From: Marinifaba aquimaris
Lineage (GTDB): Bacteria; Pseudomonadota; Gammaproteobacteria; Enterobacterales; Alteromonadaceae
Direction of reading: 5' to 3'
Length of the DNA stretch: 64,000 bases
Assembly (NCBI RefSeq): GCF_013328345.1
Contig: NZ_JABULX010000007.1
Coordinates: forward strand, 1 to 64,000
The notes under the pieces were generated by a model, which saw nothing but the letters and a program-made list of their open reading frames with translations, was not told where the DNA came from and did no database searches. A program made the position numbers and the translations under genes. Shown one piece after another: positions 28,669-38,467 of the stretch. The first letter of the stretch is position 1. Each line of letters opens with the position of its first letter.

Positions 28669-30174
28669 ATGACAGTGATCCAAACCGCACCTATTTATGC
28701 AGCTATAGACCTTGGCTCTAATAGCTTCCACATGCTGATTGTTAGAGAAGTGAATGACAGTATTCAAACAATAGGAAAAATTAAACGCAAAGTGCGTTTA
28801 GCAGCAGGTTTGGATGATGAAATGAAATTATCGGATGAAGCAATGGCAAGAGGCTGGGATTGCTTGTCATTATTCGCCGAACGCCTACAAGATATTCCAA
28901 CAAACCAAGTCCGCGTTGTCGGTACAGCAACGCTGAGATTGGCTAAAAATGTCGACGCGTTTTTAACCAAAGCAGAGCAAGTGCTCGGCCAACCTATCAA
29001 TATCATTTCTGGGAACGAAGAAGCTGAACAAATTTACATTGGTGTAGCACATACCTCTGGCACAGCAACCAAAAAACTCATTATCGATATTGGTGGAGCA
29101 AGTACCGAATTAGTCGCAGGTGAAAAGTTTTCACCTAAAGTGGTTAATAGTTTTGATATTGGCTGTGTCACCTATTTGAAAAAATTCTTTGCAGATGGTC
29201 ATATCGATCAAACTAAATTCGATGCAGCAATTGGCTCAGCTCAAGCCGTGATTCAAGAGAAAGTTGCTCTTTACACAGCACATGGATGGGATGCATGTTT
29301 AGGTGCATCAGGTACACCACAGGCAGTACAAGAGTGCTTAATCGCCCAAGGACATGATGAAATCATCAATCTAGCACGACTAGAAATGCTAATGGAGCAA
29401 GCCATTTCATGTGGCACGATTGAACAACTAGACTTAATTGGTTTAGCCGAAGAGAGAAAGCCAGTATTTGTCAGCGGTTTGGCTATTTTAATTGCTATGT
29501 TCCGAAGCTTGAACATAGGTTACCTCGTTCTTGCTGGTGGCGCATTAAGAGAGGGGCTCATCTATGGCATGATCGCGCATTTACAACAACAAGACGTTCG
29601 CGCCAGAACCACACATAGTTTTATTCAAAGGTACCAGCTTGATGCAACTCATGCTGAGAATGTCAAAGCAACAGCATTAAAGCTGTTTAGCCAACTCAAT
29701 AATCAAAACCCTCATTGGAATCTAGCCCAACACGAAGGACAAGCGGTATTAGAAGCAGCGGCACTGCTTCATGAAGTCGGTTTTTCAGTCGATTTCAAAT
29801 ACGCGAATAAACACGGCGCTTATATACTCAATAACACAGCGATTCCGGGTTTTAGTTTATCTCAACGCAAGTTATTGATCGCACTGGTGGCAAACTTTAG
29901 AGATGATATCGATCCTAAAGTAGTGGAATCACAAACCATGACAAGCCCTGTGCTGGCTGCGCAGTTAACCTTTATCCTCAGACTCGCCATTCTTCTAAAT
30001 ATGAGAAGAAAAGACGAAGTAAGACCCGATGTAAAAATAACCGTTGATAGTGCCGAGCAGTTAAAACTCTCTTTTATGCCAGAGTGGTTAAAACAGCACC
30101 CACTAATGGCTGAAGAACTCAAACAAGAAAGCCAGCACCTCAAGCAACTTGGCCTTACATTAGTTTTTAGCTAA
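28669..30174 (+). CDS. gppA: Guanosine-5'-triphosphate,3'-diphosphate pyrophosphatase / exopolyphosphatase GppA
   Basis: This is a 501-residue Ppx/GppA enzyme that converts pppGpp to ppGpp and may degrade polyphosphate. The actin-like ATPase motifs are AAIDLGSNSFHMLI, SGNEEAEQIYIGV and LIIDIGGASTELV, and a C-terminal HD-like domain follows (LHEVGFSVDFKYANKHGAYI). AAAGG precedes the ATG. It is in an operon with rhlB. Confidence 0.94.
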   Translation: MTVIQTAPIYAAIDLGSNSFHMLIVREVNDSIQTIGKIKRKVRLAAGLDDEMKLSDEAMARGWDCLSLFAERLQDIPTNQVRVVGTATLRLAKNVDAFLTKAEQVLGQPINIISGNEEAEQIYIGVAHTSGTATKKLIIDIGGASTELVAGEKFSPKVVNSFDIGCVTYLKKFFADGHIDQTKFDAAIGSAQAVIQEKVALYTAHGWDACLGASGTPQAVQECLIAQGHDEIINLARLEMLMEQAISCGTIEQLDLIGLAEERKPVFVSGLAILIAMFRSLNIGYLVLAGGALREGLIYGMIAHLQQQDVRARTTHSFIQRYQLDATHAENVKATALKLFSQLNNQNPHWNLAQHEGQAVLEAAALLHEVGFSVDFKYANKHGAYILNNTAIPGFSLSQRKLLIALVANFRDDIDPKVVESQTMTSPVLAAQLTFILRLAILLNMRRKDEVRPDVKITVDSAEQLKLSFMPEWLKQHPLMAEELKQESQHLKQLGLTLVFS

Positions 30175-30257
30175 ATCTATCTTTTTCTCTCAATCCTAGA
30201 AAGAAGCTAACAAATTCAAGATTTTGCCTATACTTAAATGTAGTTTGGGTAAAGTGC

Positions 30258-31382
30258 ATGGAGGGAACCTTGTTAGCGATAACACCGGACAGAGCTAAAA
30301 TGGAATTTGGTGTTTGGCAGCTCCACATTCCCAACTTCAGTCAGTTTCTGACAAGCCCCATCAAAACCAGTAAAGGCTTAGCGCTTTTTAGTGAAAGCGC
30401 GCCCCAAACTTTAGCTCAAGAGTATGAGCTCGTTTGCCCACAAGATCAGCAAGACTACCTTCAAGCTCATCAAGCACTTATTGAAGGGCAAACCCTCAAC
30501 ATTTGTTTTCAATTACAAACGCCATCTGGTGATTTCATCAAAGTCTGTAAGCAAGGCGCTATGATTGATGAGGACCTTGCTTGTGGCTGCATGTTTTTAA
30601 TCGCTGATCACCCTCCAATTAATTTACCTTGTGAGCAAAAACAAAAGTTAGATGCACTAACACATGTTGCAAGACCCATAGCCCATGATTTTAATAACAT
30701 CCTAAACAGCATTTCAGGTCATATCGAAATACTACAACTACAAGTACAGCAATCAGAAAATCTGAAAAAGCGCTGTGATACCATTTTAAAAAACGTACAG
30801 CGCGGCCTAGATTTCAACTACAGCCTAGCGAGCTGCGGCCGGGCTGCATTAGCAAAAAAAGTGGAAACTGACTTGAATGAGTTTCTGCCTATTCAAGTAT
30901 TTCATTTAAAGCAAGAGCTCAATAACGGCCAAGACCTATCCCTAGTGATAAAAGATGCACTGCCCCATTTAGAGGTCGACCCTGAGCACCTTATCGATGC
31001 TTTAAAAGTACTTATTAGCAATGCAAGTCATGCATTGGAACCCAACGGCAATATTGAATTGCAGGTAGACACAAGCTCACCTAAAACGCCTTTGGCCAAT
31101 AAACCTTTTATTCACTTTGCAGTTAAAGATAGTGGTCACGGTATTAAACAAGCCATCAAAGATAGAATATTTGCGCCATTTGCCAGTGATAAAGTGAAAT
31201 CACTTGGGGCAGGTTTAGGTTTAAGTTTCGTTCACAATTTTATTAAAGCGCATAACGGGTATATCGAGGTCGATAGTAGTAGTACCGGTACGCAAGTCAG
31301 CCTATTTATTCCCACCCGAGCAGAATGCTTAACCATTAGCTCAAGTGTAGTGGCTGCAGAAAAAGACAAGGATATAAATTGA
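30258..31382 (+). CDS. Soluble sensor histidine kinase with PAS-like input
   Basis: This is a 374-residue kinase without membrane segments. Residues about 15-120 look like a divergent PAS domain. The phosphoacceptor is H143 in an HDFNNIL H-box, followed by the ATPase domain with N box VLISNASHALEPNG and G boxes KDSGHGI and GAGLGLSF. The ATG at 30258 begins with GGAGG inside its second and third codons, so TTG at 30270 could be the real start. Its stop overlaps the start of the REC-EAL-REC gene by one base, so that regulator is the likely phosphoryl acceptor. Confidence 0.88.
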   Translation: MEGTLLAITPDRAKMEFGVWQLHIPNFSQFLTSPIKTSKGLALFSESAPQTLAQEYELVCPQDQQDYLQAHQALIEGQTLNICFQLQTPSGDFIKVCKQGAMIDEDLACGCMFLIADHPPINLPCEQKQKLDALTHVARPIAHDFNNILNSISGHIEILQLQVQQSENLKKRCDTILKNVQRGLDFNYSLASCGRAALAKKVETDLNEFLPIQVFHLKQELNNGQDLSLVIKDALPHLEVDPEHLIDALKVLISNASHALEPNGNIELQVDTSSPKTPLANKPFIHFAVKDSGHGIKQAIKDRIFAPFASDKVKSLGAGLGLSFVHNFIKAHNGYIEVDSSSTGTQVSLFIPTRAECLTISSSVVAAEKDKDIN

Positions 31383-33670
31383 TGCAACACATTCTACTCA
31401 TCGATGATGATGATTTATTTGCTGAATTCGTCTCTGATGCCGCAGAAATTGCTGGTTCGAGCGTTACTACAATATCTAATGGTGAACAAATTGAGCAGCA
31501 AAACTGTGATGATTATGACTGCATAATTGTTGATTTAAGTATTCCTGGATACGATGGTGTTCAACTGCTGCGTTGGCTTAAAGATCATCGCTGTAATGCT
31601 AAGATCATCATTGCCTCTGGGTGTGAGCCAGCCATTTTAAATTCAGCCAAGCAACTGGCTGAAACCTATAAACTAAATTTAATTGCAGCGTTGAATAAAC
31701 CGTTCTCGCTCGATACTTTCTTAAAAGCGCTAGAATTTGATCCCACATCAAACCAAGAGCAAATAAAAGAAGAGCAAGACATCAATGAACAACAGTTATT
31801 GTCCGCTTTAAAGGAAGCAGTCGATAACAATGCGTTAACGGTTTATTTCCAGCCTAAATTTAACCTAAAAAACATGCACTTAGTTGGGTTTGAAAGCTTA
31901 GCAAGGTGGTTTCACAACGGCGTTGCTATACCGCCCAGTATCTTTATCCCAATCGCAGAAGAAAATGGGCTAATCGATAAGATCACCTATCAAGTGATCG
32001 ATTTGGTTTTACCACAACTCAATAAATGGTCCAAAGGTGAAACCAGTTTAAAAGTTGCAATCAATATTTCAGCTCGCTCACTTAATCAACTCGATATACC
32101 TGACTATTTAGCGAATAAAACATCACAGCATGGCCTTTTGCCGCAACAAATTATCATTGAGCTGACTGAAAGTGCCCTCGCAGATGATCAAAGTAGTTCA
32201 TTAGAAATTCTTACAAGGCTAAGAATGAAAGGCTTTAATTTATCCATTGATGATTTTGGAACAGGTTACTCTTCTGTTCAGCAGTTAAAGAATATTCCTT
32301 TTAATGAGCTAAAGATTGATCGCTCATTTATCACAAACTTTTCTGACAATATTCAATCGCGTACCATCATCAACTCTACCATTGAAATGGCTCATAAACT
32401 GGGAATCAAAGTCGTAGCTGAAGGTATTGAAACCCAAGAAGCTATTGATGAATTAACCAAATTAGGCTGTGATATTGGCCAAGGTTTTTACTACGGTAAA
32501 CCCATGACAGCGGATGATGCTGAAAAGTGGATGAAAGCCAACCCAAACTACATAAATATCAACAGTGGAAAAGACGTGGGGTTTACTGTCTGTGCAGTGG
32601 ATGATGACCTAGATTTTATTACGTTGCTGGGCGAGACCTTAGCAGAAGAGTTCAATTTTACTTCGTTTACTTCGGCTCAACACTTTTTAAATGAGGTTGA
32701 AACAGTAAATCCAGATATTGTACTACTGGATATTAATTTACCTGGTGTAGATGGCTTTCAAGTTTGTGAAAAATTAAAATCTCTTTATAAGCCGCCTTCT
32801 GTTATTTTTATATCTGGTTCAGATACTAAGGAGCAAAGATTAAAAGCTTATTCTGCAGGAGGGGATGACTTTATTGGTAAACCGCTGCAGTTAGGCGAAT
32901 TGCTTTCAAAATTGAGAAGGTTATACAGTTATCACCTCGATCAGGAAGAGCTGAAAGAGCAAGGTGATGAAGCGCAAAATATGGCATTCCAGTCAATGAC
33001 GGAAGCGTCACAATACGGCTCTATATTACGCTTTTTTAAAGAATCTTTTGCTTGTCAGAATGACCAAGAATTGGCTAATTTATTTTTTGGTTTTATGGAT
33101 GAGTTACAACTTAAAACCTGTATCCAGTTTAGATCAAGTTTTGGTACGCGGTCTTTTGCACCAAACAATACCAGTTGTAGCCCAATGGAAGAGAACCTAT
33201 TCGAAATGTTATTACCGGCAGGCCGTTTATATCACTTCAAATCAAGGACCATGGTTAATGATGAACATGTTTCCTTTTTGATAAAGAATATGCCTACAAC
33301 AGATGAGGTACTTTACGGTCGCTACAACGACATTATTGCTGCGCTAATAGAAGGTTTAGAAGCCAAGTGGGCAGATTTGATAAGACAGCGTTCAACCAAT
33401 GAACTCATGTATGGCCTAGACGATATTTTAGCAAGCTTGCGAACCAAATTTGATGAATATGAAAAAGAGACTCATGAAGTAATCGACTTGTTAATTTTAG
33501 ATGTTCGCTCTTCTATACATGTTTTAGATTTAGCAGAGGAGCAAGAAAACTACCTAATTGGTTTAATTGAAACAGGTGTTGAACGAGTAATGGAGCTAGG
33601 TGATAACGGTCGGGATATTGAGCTGTATTTTGATGAGATCTTAGCCAAGTTCAAACAAGTCTATCAGTAG
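31382..33670 (+). CDS. REC-EAL-REC response regulator (c-di-GMP phosphodiesterase)
   Basis: This 762-residue protein would degrade cyclic di-GMP under phosphorylation control. The first receiver has DDDD near residue 8 and phosphoacceptor D51. The EAL domain (about 140-385) has ESL at 171-173 in place of EAL, and the other catalytic motifs are present: NISAR, ELTES, DDFGTGYSS, LKIDRSF and AEGIE. The second receiver has D450 in LLDINLPGVDG. The last 240 residues have no recognised motif. The ATG overlaps the kinase stop (TGATG), which argues for translational coupling. Confidence 0.9.
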   Translation: MQHILLIDDDDLFAEFVSDAAEIAGSSVTTISNGEQIEQQNCDDYDCIIVDLSIPGYDGVQLLRWLKDHRCNAKIIIASGCEPAILNSAKQLAETYKLNLIAALNKPFSLDTFLKALEFDPTSNQEQIKEEQDINEQQLLSALKEAVDNNALTVYFQPKFNLKNMHLVGFESLARWFHNGVAIPPSIFIPIAEENGLIDKITYQVIDLVLPQLNKWSKGETSLKVAINISARSLNQLDIPDYLANKTSQHGLLPQQIIIELTESALADDQSSSLEILTRLRMKGFNLSIDDFGTGYSSVQQLKNIPFNELKIDRSFITNFSDNIQSRTIINSTIEMAHKLGIKVVAEGIETQEAIDELTKLGCDIGQGFYYGKPMTADDAEKWMKANPNYININSGKDVGFTVCAVDDDLDFITLLGETLAEEFNFTSFTSAQHFLNEVETVNPDIVLLDINLPGVDGFQVCEKLKSLYKPPSVIFISGSDTKEQRLKAYSAGGDDFIGKPLQLGELLSKLRRLYSYHLDQEELKEQGDEAQNMAFQSMTEASQYGSILRFFKESFACQNDQELANLFFGFMDELQLKTCIQFRSSFGTRSFAPNNTSCSPMEENLFEMLLPAGRLYHFKSRTMVNDEHVSFLIKNMPTTDEVLYGRYNDIIAALIEGLEAKWADLIRQRSTNELMYGLDDILASLRTKFDEYEKETHEVIDLLILDVRSSIHVLDLAEEQENYLIGLIETGVERVMELGDNGRDIELYFDEILAKFKQVYQ

Positions 33671-33794
33671 CAGAAATAATCTTTTAAAAGAGCTTTAATG
33701 CATTCTGATTTTTCTGCATACTATCAAAGGTGGTTTTTTACTCAAATTACACATTTCTGTAATAATAATAATTATAAAGTAGGTTGTAGACGCC

Positions 33795-36293
33795 ATGTTT
33801 TTTAGAACCTTTGCGTTTCTGTTACTTGCTAGCTTTATGCTAATAAGTACAGTTTGCGCTCAGGAAAACAACTCTATTCTCAAACGCGGTCAAGATTTCC
33901 ATATCATTTATGATGAGGATAATAAGTACCAAGTTAATGATGCGATCTCAGCAATCGATAGCTACCCTTTTATGTCTTCGGACTACATCGAGCTCAACTT
34001 TGCTACAGGGACGGTTTGGCTTGCCACATCGATCAAAGACCTGACACCGTCTAACCAACCACTTATTTTCGAGTTACAAAATTCCTCCAGCTTTGCCGCT
34101 GAGTTTTTTTTAATACAAGCCGGCAAGGTGATCCAGCACTTAGATATCAAAAATAGCAAACCAGAATTTAGACACCACAGTCCAAGCTTCGCTTTTAAAA
34201 GCAGCCAAGAAGATATTACTCTGCTAGTAAAACTCTCTGGTGTTAACAGCGGCACTCGCCCACTTATATGGACACAAGCAGCTTTTATCGATGAACAAAT
34301 TTGGCAACTGCCACTCAAAGGAGCTTTCATTGGTATTTTGCTCGCTTTGGCTTTGTACAATATCATCAACTTCTTTGGCATCAGGCACAAAGCTTATATT
34401 TGGTATTCAAGCTACATACTGCTCACAATTTTGTGGCGTAGCTTATTTAGCGGTTTCGGCCCTATCTATATCGGTGAACAGCTCTATAGCTTATTACTAC
34501 CCTTCACTTATTCATTTGTACTGGCCGCTATAGGTTTTGCAGGTTTATTTTGCGCCGACTTTATAAACTTAAGACAGTATTCCAAACCCTTACTGAAGAT
34601 CATTAACTTGCTGACTAGCGTCAGCTTTATCTTGACGATTTTTGCTTTAGCATTGCCGCCATCTATTGCCATGATCGCCATTAGTGCACTAACCGTTATT
34701 GCAGGCCCTACTTTCTTGATTGCCGCGCTAACCTGTTGGCGAAAAGGTGAGATCACCGCTAGGTTTTATATCTTTAGCTGGCTACCACTTGTCGTCGCCG
34801 TTGCATATATTCAACTCACTATTTGGCAAGTAATACCAACAACAGAATGGCGAACACACTGGCTTGATTTAGCACTGTTACTCGAAGCATTGCTGATGTC
34901 TGTGGCGCTGGCAGATAAGTTGCGACAAAACGAAAAAGAGAAAGTATTTCTTGCCACACACGATCCGTTAACGCGCTTACCAAACCGCAATTTAGTTTAT
35001 AAAGAGCTCAGCAATTACAAAGCTTTTTTAAACTTCACTTTGTTGCAAATCGACTTGTGCAGAATTGATGAAATCCGCAACACCATAGGTTTGAAAGCGG
35101 CAAATCGCATACTCTGCCTATTGTCTGAACGATTGTGTATTTGGAGTCAGAAACAAAAAAATGCACTGACTTTTGAAGTAGATGGTAGTTATGGGCAAAA
35201 GCTTGCTCAGCTTGAGCGTGGTACCTTAGTTATAGCCTTTAGAGGTTATAATGCTGAATTAGGTGAACTTTGTGATGAGATTCGCGAACTCATTCAAAAG
35301 CCGATCAATTACCACTCTCTCAGTTTAAGCTGTGATTGCCACATCGGCGCAGTGTTTTCGAACTTACACGGCAATACAACCGAGCAATTAATTCAAAACT
35401 TAAATATCTCAGCTAATTTAGCCACTCAGAAACAACTCACCTTTGTTCTTTATTCTGATGAGAAGAACCTTTATACCGAGCGAAGGCTCGCCATGATGGC
35501 GGCTTTAAAACGCGCGTTATCAACACCTAATGAGCTCGCACTATATTTACAACCTCAGGTTGATTTACAAACCAATAAAATTATTGGCGCTGAAGCACTG
35601 ATACGTTGGCAACATATTGAACACGGCAGTATTTCACCTAAAGAGTTTATTCCCCTTGCTGAAGAGTCTGGTTTGATTAACGAATTAACCTCTTGGGTAT
35701 TAAAAGAAGCCCTACAAATTAATCAAGTCATAGACAGAGCTTGTCCAGGACATCAAATATCGGTCAATATCTCAGTTCAGGATTTAGAGCTGAGCAATTT
35801 TATTCAGCGTCTGAAATCTGCTTTTGAATCAACTCAGTTAAAACCGCAGCAGCTATTGTTGGAAGTAACCGAGTCAGCGATGATCTCGGACCCAGGTCAG
35901 GCGCACTTAGTACTCGAAATGGTCAGTGAAATGGGCATATTGACCAGTATTGATGATTTCGGTACTGGTTACTCATCGCTATCCTATTTGAGCTTATTAC
36001 CCGTTAATGAGCTTAAAATCGACAAGTCATTCGTCGTTGGTATTGCAAGTAAAGAACAAAACTACACGATCACAGAAAATATCATTAACCTGAGTAACAA
36101 CCTTAGTTTACAAGCCGTTGCAGAAGGCATTGAAGACAAAGCAACATTTGAAACACTCAAAGACTTAGGTTGTGATATTGGCCAAGGTTTCTACTTCAGT
36201 CGCCCACTTGCCCTAAACGATTACTTAATTTGGCTCAATCAGTGGAATCAAAAGCACAGCCTTAATCACCCTATCAATATCAACACAGGTTAA
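33795..36293 (+). CDS. 7TM-DISM membrane sensor with degenerate GGDEF and EAL domain
   Basis: This 832-residue protein has a signal peptide, a periplasmic beta-rich 7TMR-DISMED2-like region (about 25-165), seven membrane helices (about 170-365), a GGDEF-fold domain and an EAL domain. The GGDEF signature is replaced by ERGTL (474-478), so no cyclase activity is expected. The EAL domain (E600-A-L) keeps NISVQ, EVTES, DDFGTGYSS, LKIDKSF and AEGIE, so c-di-GMP phosphodiesterase activity is likely. It follows the REC-EAL-REC gene by 124 bases. Confidence 0.9.
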   Translation: MFFRTFAFLLLASFMLISTVCAQENNSILKRGQDFHIIYDEDNKYQVNDAISAIDSYPFMSSDYIELNFATGTVWLATSIKDLTPSNQPLIFELQNSSSFAAEFFLIQAGKVIQHLDIKNSKPEFRHHSPSFAFKSSQEDITLLVKLSGVNSGTRPLIWTQAAFIDEQIWQLPLKGAFIGILLALALYNIINFFGIRHKAYIWYSSYILLTILWRSLFSGFGPIYIGEQLYSLLLPFTYSFVLAAIGFAGLFCADFINLRQYSKPLLKIINLLTSVSFILTIFALALPPSIAMIAISALTVIAGPTFLIAALTCWRKGEITARFYIFSWLPLVVAVAYIQLTIWQVIPTTEWRTHWLDLALLLEALLMSVALADKLRQNEKEKVFLATHDPLTRLPNRNLVYKELSNYKAFLNFTLLQIDLCRIDEIRNTIGLKAANRILCLLSERLCIWSQKQKNALTFEVDGSYGQKLAQLERGTLVIAFRGYNAELGELCDEIRELIQKPINYHSLSLSCDCHIGAVFSNLHGNTTEQLIQNLNISANLATQKQLTFVLYSDEKNLYTERRLAMMAALKRALSTPNELALYLQPQVDLQTNKIIGAEALIRWQHIEHGSISPKEFIPLAEESGLINELTSWVLKEALQINQVIDRACPGHQISVNISVQDLELSNFIQRLKSAFESTQLKPQQLLLEVTESAMISDPGQAHLVLEMVSEMGILTSIDDFGTGYSSLSYLSLLPVNELKIDKSFVVGIASKEQNYTITENIINLSNNLSLQAVAEGIEDKATFETLKDLGCDIGQGFYFSRPLALNDYLIWLNQWNQKHSLNHPININTG

Positions 36294-36355
36294 GCTTCTC
36301 GCATTGCTAAGAATTCTTTGATAACTTAAAGACATAAGTCAACAAAGGGCAAAAC

Positions 36356-38467
36356 ATGAATATCCACGGCTCGCTGCTTTCTCCCATCAAATTTAAAGAA
36401 CCTGAAGAAAGAAAGTACAAAAGACACATTGAAAATCGAGCCCGCCCTATTGTTGCATTTGTTTATTGGCTAGGTGGGTTATTACCCCTAATATTTTTAC
36501 TCAGTGACTACTTTAATCACCCCGAACAGTTCGACCATTTAGTGCAAGTACGCAGCATTTACTTGGTTTTTTGGGGCTTGATGACCTTTCTGACGATTTC
36601 GCGCTGGCGTTTTTTTAGCTTACGGCAATCTTTACTTATTTATGTCAGCGTAGGCATTTTTTACATTATTTTCCTCAATGTCATTATGCTAGAACGGCAT
36701 ATGCAAGTTGTCCCTTCCGCTTTATTTTTCTTATTTGGCATTGTGATCTGTCAGCTTGGTTCTAAATTATCTCTACTTGCGGGTGTCGCCTGTAGCGCTA
36801 TACCTATAGTGACACTTGCCTATTTTGATCGCTTTGGCGATGTCGAGCGTACGGTCATTTTGATGTTAATCATCTGGTCAGTTGCTACCTGGCTTTCCAG
36901 TATCATCTTAGAAAAAGTCAACAGAAGGCTTTTTTTATATGAACAAGACATCAATTTAGCGAATAAAGAAAAGCAGCAATTACTCGAACGTGAATTTGAA
37001 TCGAACCGATTCAAACGTGAGTTTTTAGCCAATATGAGCCATGAAATTCGCACGCCACTAACCGCAATAATGGGTTATGCCGATAGTTATTTTCAGGACA
37101 ATCAAAGTCGAGAAACAAAAGAAGGCATAGTAAAAACCATCTATCACAATGGTGAACACTTACTTACACTAGTTAATGACATACTTGATTTATCTAAAAT
37201 TGAAGCTGGGAAATTTGAAATAGACTCAAAACAATGCGAGTTGTTTGAATTACTCAAAGACGTCGAGACAATGCAAACAGTCATTGCTGGAGGCAAAGGA
37301 CTGAACCTCCAGCTGCATTATCACTTTCCACTGCCGACACATATTCAAACCGATCCTACTCGCTTAAAGCAGGTTTTAATCAACCTGTGTACCAATGCCA
37401 TCAAATTCACCGATAAAGGCAGTGTTGATGTCGATATTTGTTATCAAGCCGAGTATGACGAATTAGAGTTCACCGTTAGAGATACCGGAATAGGTATGTC
37501 TGAAGAAATGCAGCAAGCCTTGTTTAAACCTTATTCTCAGGCAAGCACAACGTTTAAACGCAATTCAGGCGGTACAGGGCTAGGATTATTTATCAGTAAG
37601 CAACTAGTTGAAAAAATGGGCGGTAACTTTGATGTCCACAGTAAAGTAGATGAAGGCTCGAGCTTTCACTTCCAAATCAAAGCCCAGGCAGATGAAACAA
37701 ACTTGGTTATGTGTATGCCTGAAATTGCCGTAAACCCAAAAAATCAGCAAAAACGAGCGATTCAATTACAAGGTAAAGTTTTACTTGCCGAAGACCATAC
37801 GGATAACCGTCAATTGATCTTAATGCACTTACAACAACTTGGATTGGAAGTCGACCAGGTATGTAATGGTGCTGAAGCAGTAGAACATGCCATCGTTAAT
37901 GAATACGATTTAATACTGATGGATATTCAAATGCCCGTGATGTCAGGTGAGCAAGCAACCAGCATCATACGTCAAACTGATTCAGATACGCCTATTATTG
38001 CCCTCACTGCAAATGCGATGACGAACGAGGTCAATCATTACCTGACGAATGGATTTAACGCCCATATTAGTAAGCCGCTCAATATGGCAGAGTTCCACAA
38101 AGTTATTGGTAGTTTTTGCACTGAAAACAATGACCAAGCAGATATTGAAAAAACAGAAACGACTACACAAGTGCCGCAATTTAGTCTCAATAGCCAAGCC
38201 TACCAAAGACTAGTTAAAGAATATGTTGAAACCTTGCCATGTGAAGTTGAAATGCTCAAACACGCCAAATCAACCCATAACTGGGAGAAGCTACAAAAAG
38301 TTGCCCACAACTTAAAAGGGGCTGCTGGTAACTTTGGCTTTGCTGATATTTCCAAGCACGCTGAACGTTTAGAAACAATTTTAAAGACGGGAGATTTGGC
38401 AGAGCTCGATTCGATCTTTGATGATCTTCACTTCGAGCTCAACCAAGTGCTATATCAGCACGATTAA
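36356..38467 (+). CDS. Hybrid sensor histidine kinase with receiver and Hpt domains
   Basis: This is a 703-residue tripartite kinase. About five or six hydrophobic segments (residues 25-195) act as a membrane sensor. The kinase core has H229 in NMSHEIRTPL, N box NLCTNAIKFTDKG and G boxes DTGIGM and GGTGLGLFI. The receiver has D523 in LMDIQMPVMSG, and the C-terminal Hpt domain has H651 in AHNLKGAAGNFG. It can therefore run a full His-Asp-His relay and pass phosphate to a separate receiver, possibly those encoded upstream. Its stop codon overlaps that of the convergent next gene. Confidence 0.92.
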   Translation: MNIHGSLLSPIKFKEPEERKYKRHIENRARPIVAFVYWLGGLLPLIFLLSDYFNHPEQFDHLVQVRSIYLVFWGLMTFLTISRWRFFSLRQSLLIYVSVGIFYIIFLNVIMLERHMQVVPSALFFLFGIVICQLGSKLSLLAGVACSAIPIVTLAYFDRFGDVERTVILMLIIWSVATWLSSIILEKVNRRLFLYEQDINLANKEKQQLLEREFESNRFKREFLANMSHEIRTPLTAIMGYADSYFQDNQSRETKEGIVKTIYHNGEHLLTLVNDILDLSKIEAGKFEIDSKQCELFELLKDVETMQTVIAGGKGLNLQLHYHFPLPTHIQTDPTRLKQVLINLCTNAIKFTDKGSVDVDICYQAEYDELEFTVRDTGIGMSEEMQQALFKPYSQASTTFKRNSGGTGLGLFISKQLVEKMGGNFDVHSKVDEGSSFHFQIKAQADETNLVMCMPEIAVNPKNQQKRAIQLQGKVLLAEDHTDNRQLILMHLQQLGLEVDQVCNGAEAVEHAIVNEYDLILMDIQMPVMSGEQATSIIRQTDSDTPIIALTANAMTNEVNHYLTNGFNAHISKPLNMAEFHKVIGSFCTENNDQADIEKTETTTQVPQFSLNSQAYQRLVKEYVETLPCEVEMLKHAKSTHNWEKLQKVAHNLKGAAGNFGFADISKHAERLETILKTGDLAELDSIFDDLHFELNQVLYQHD

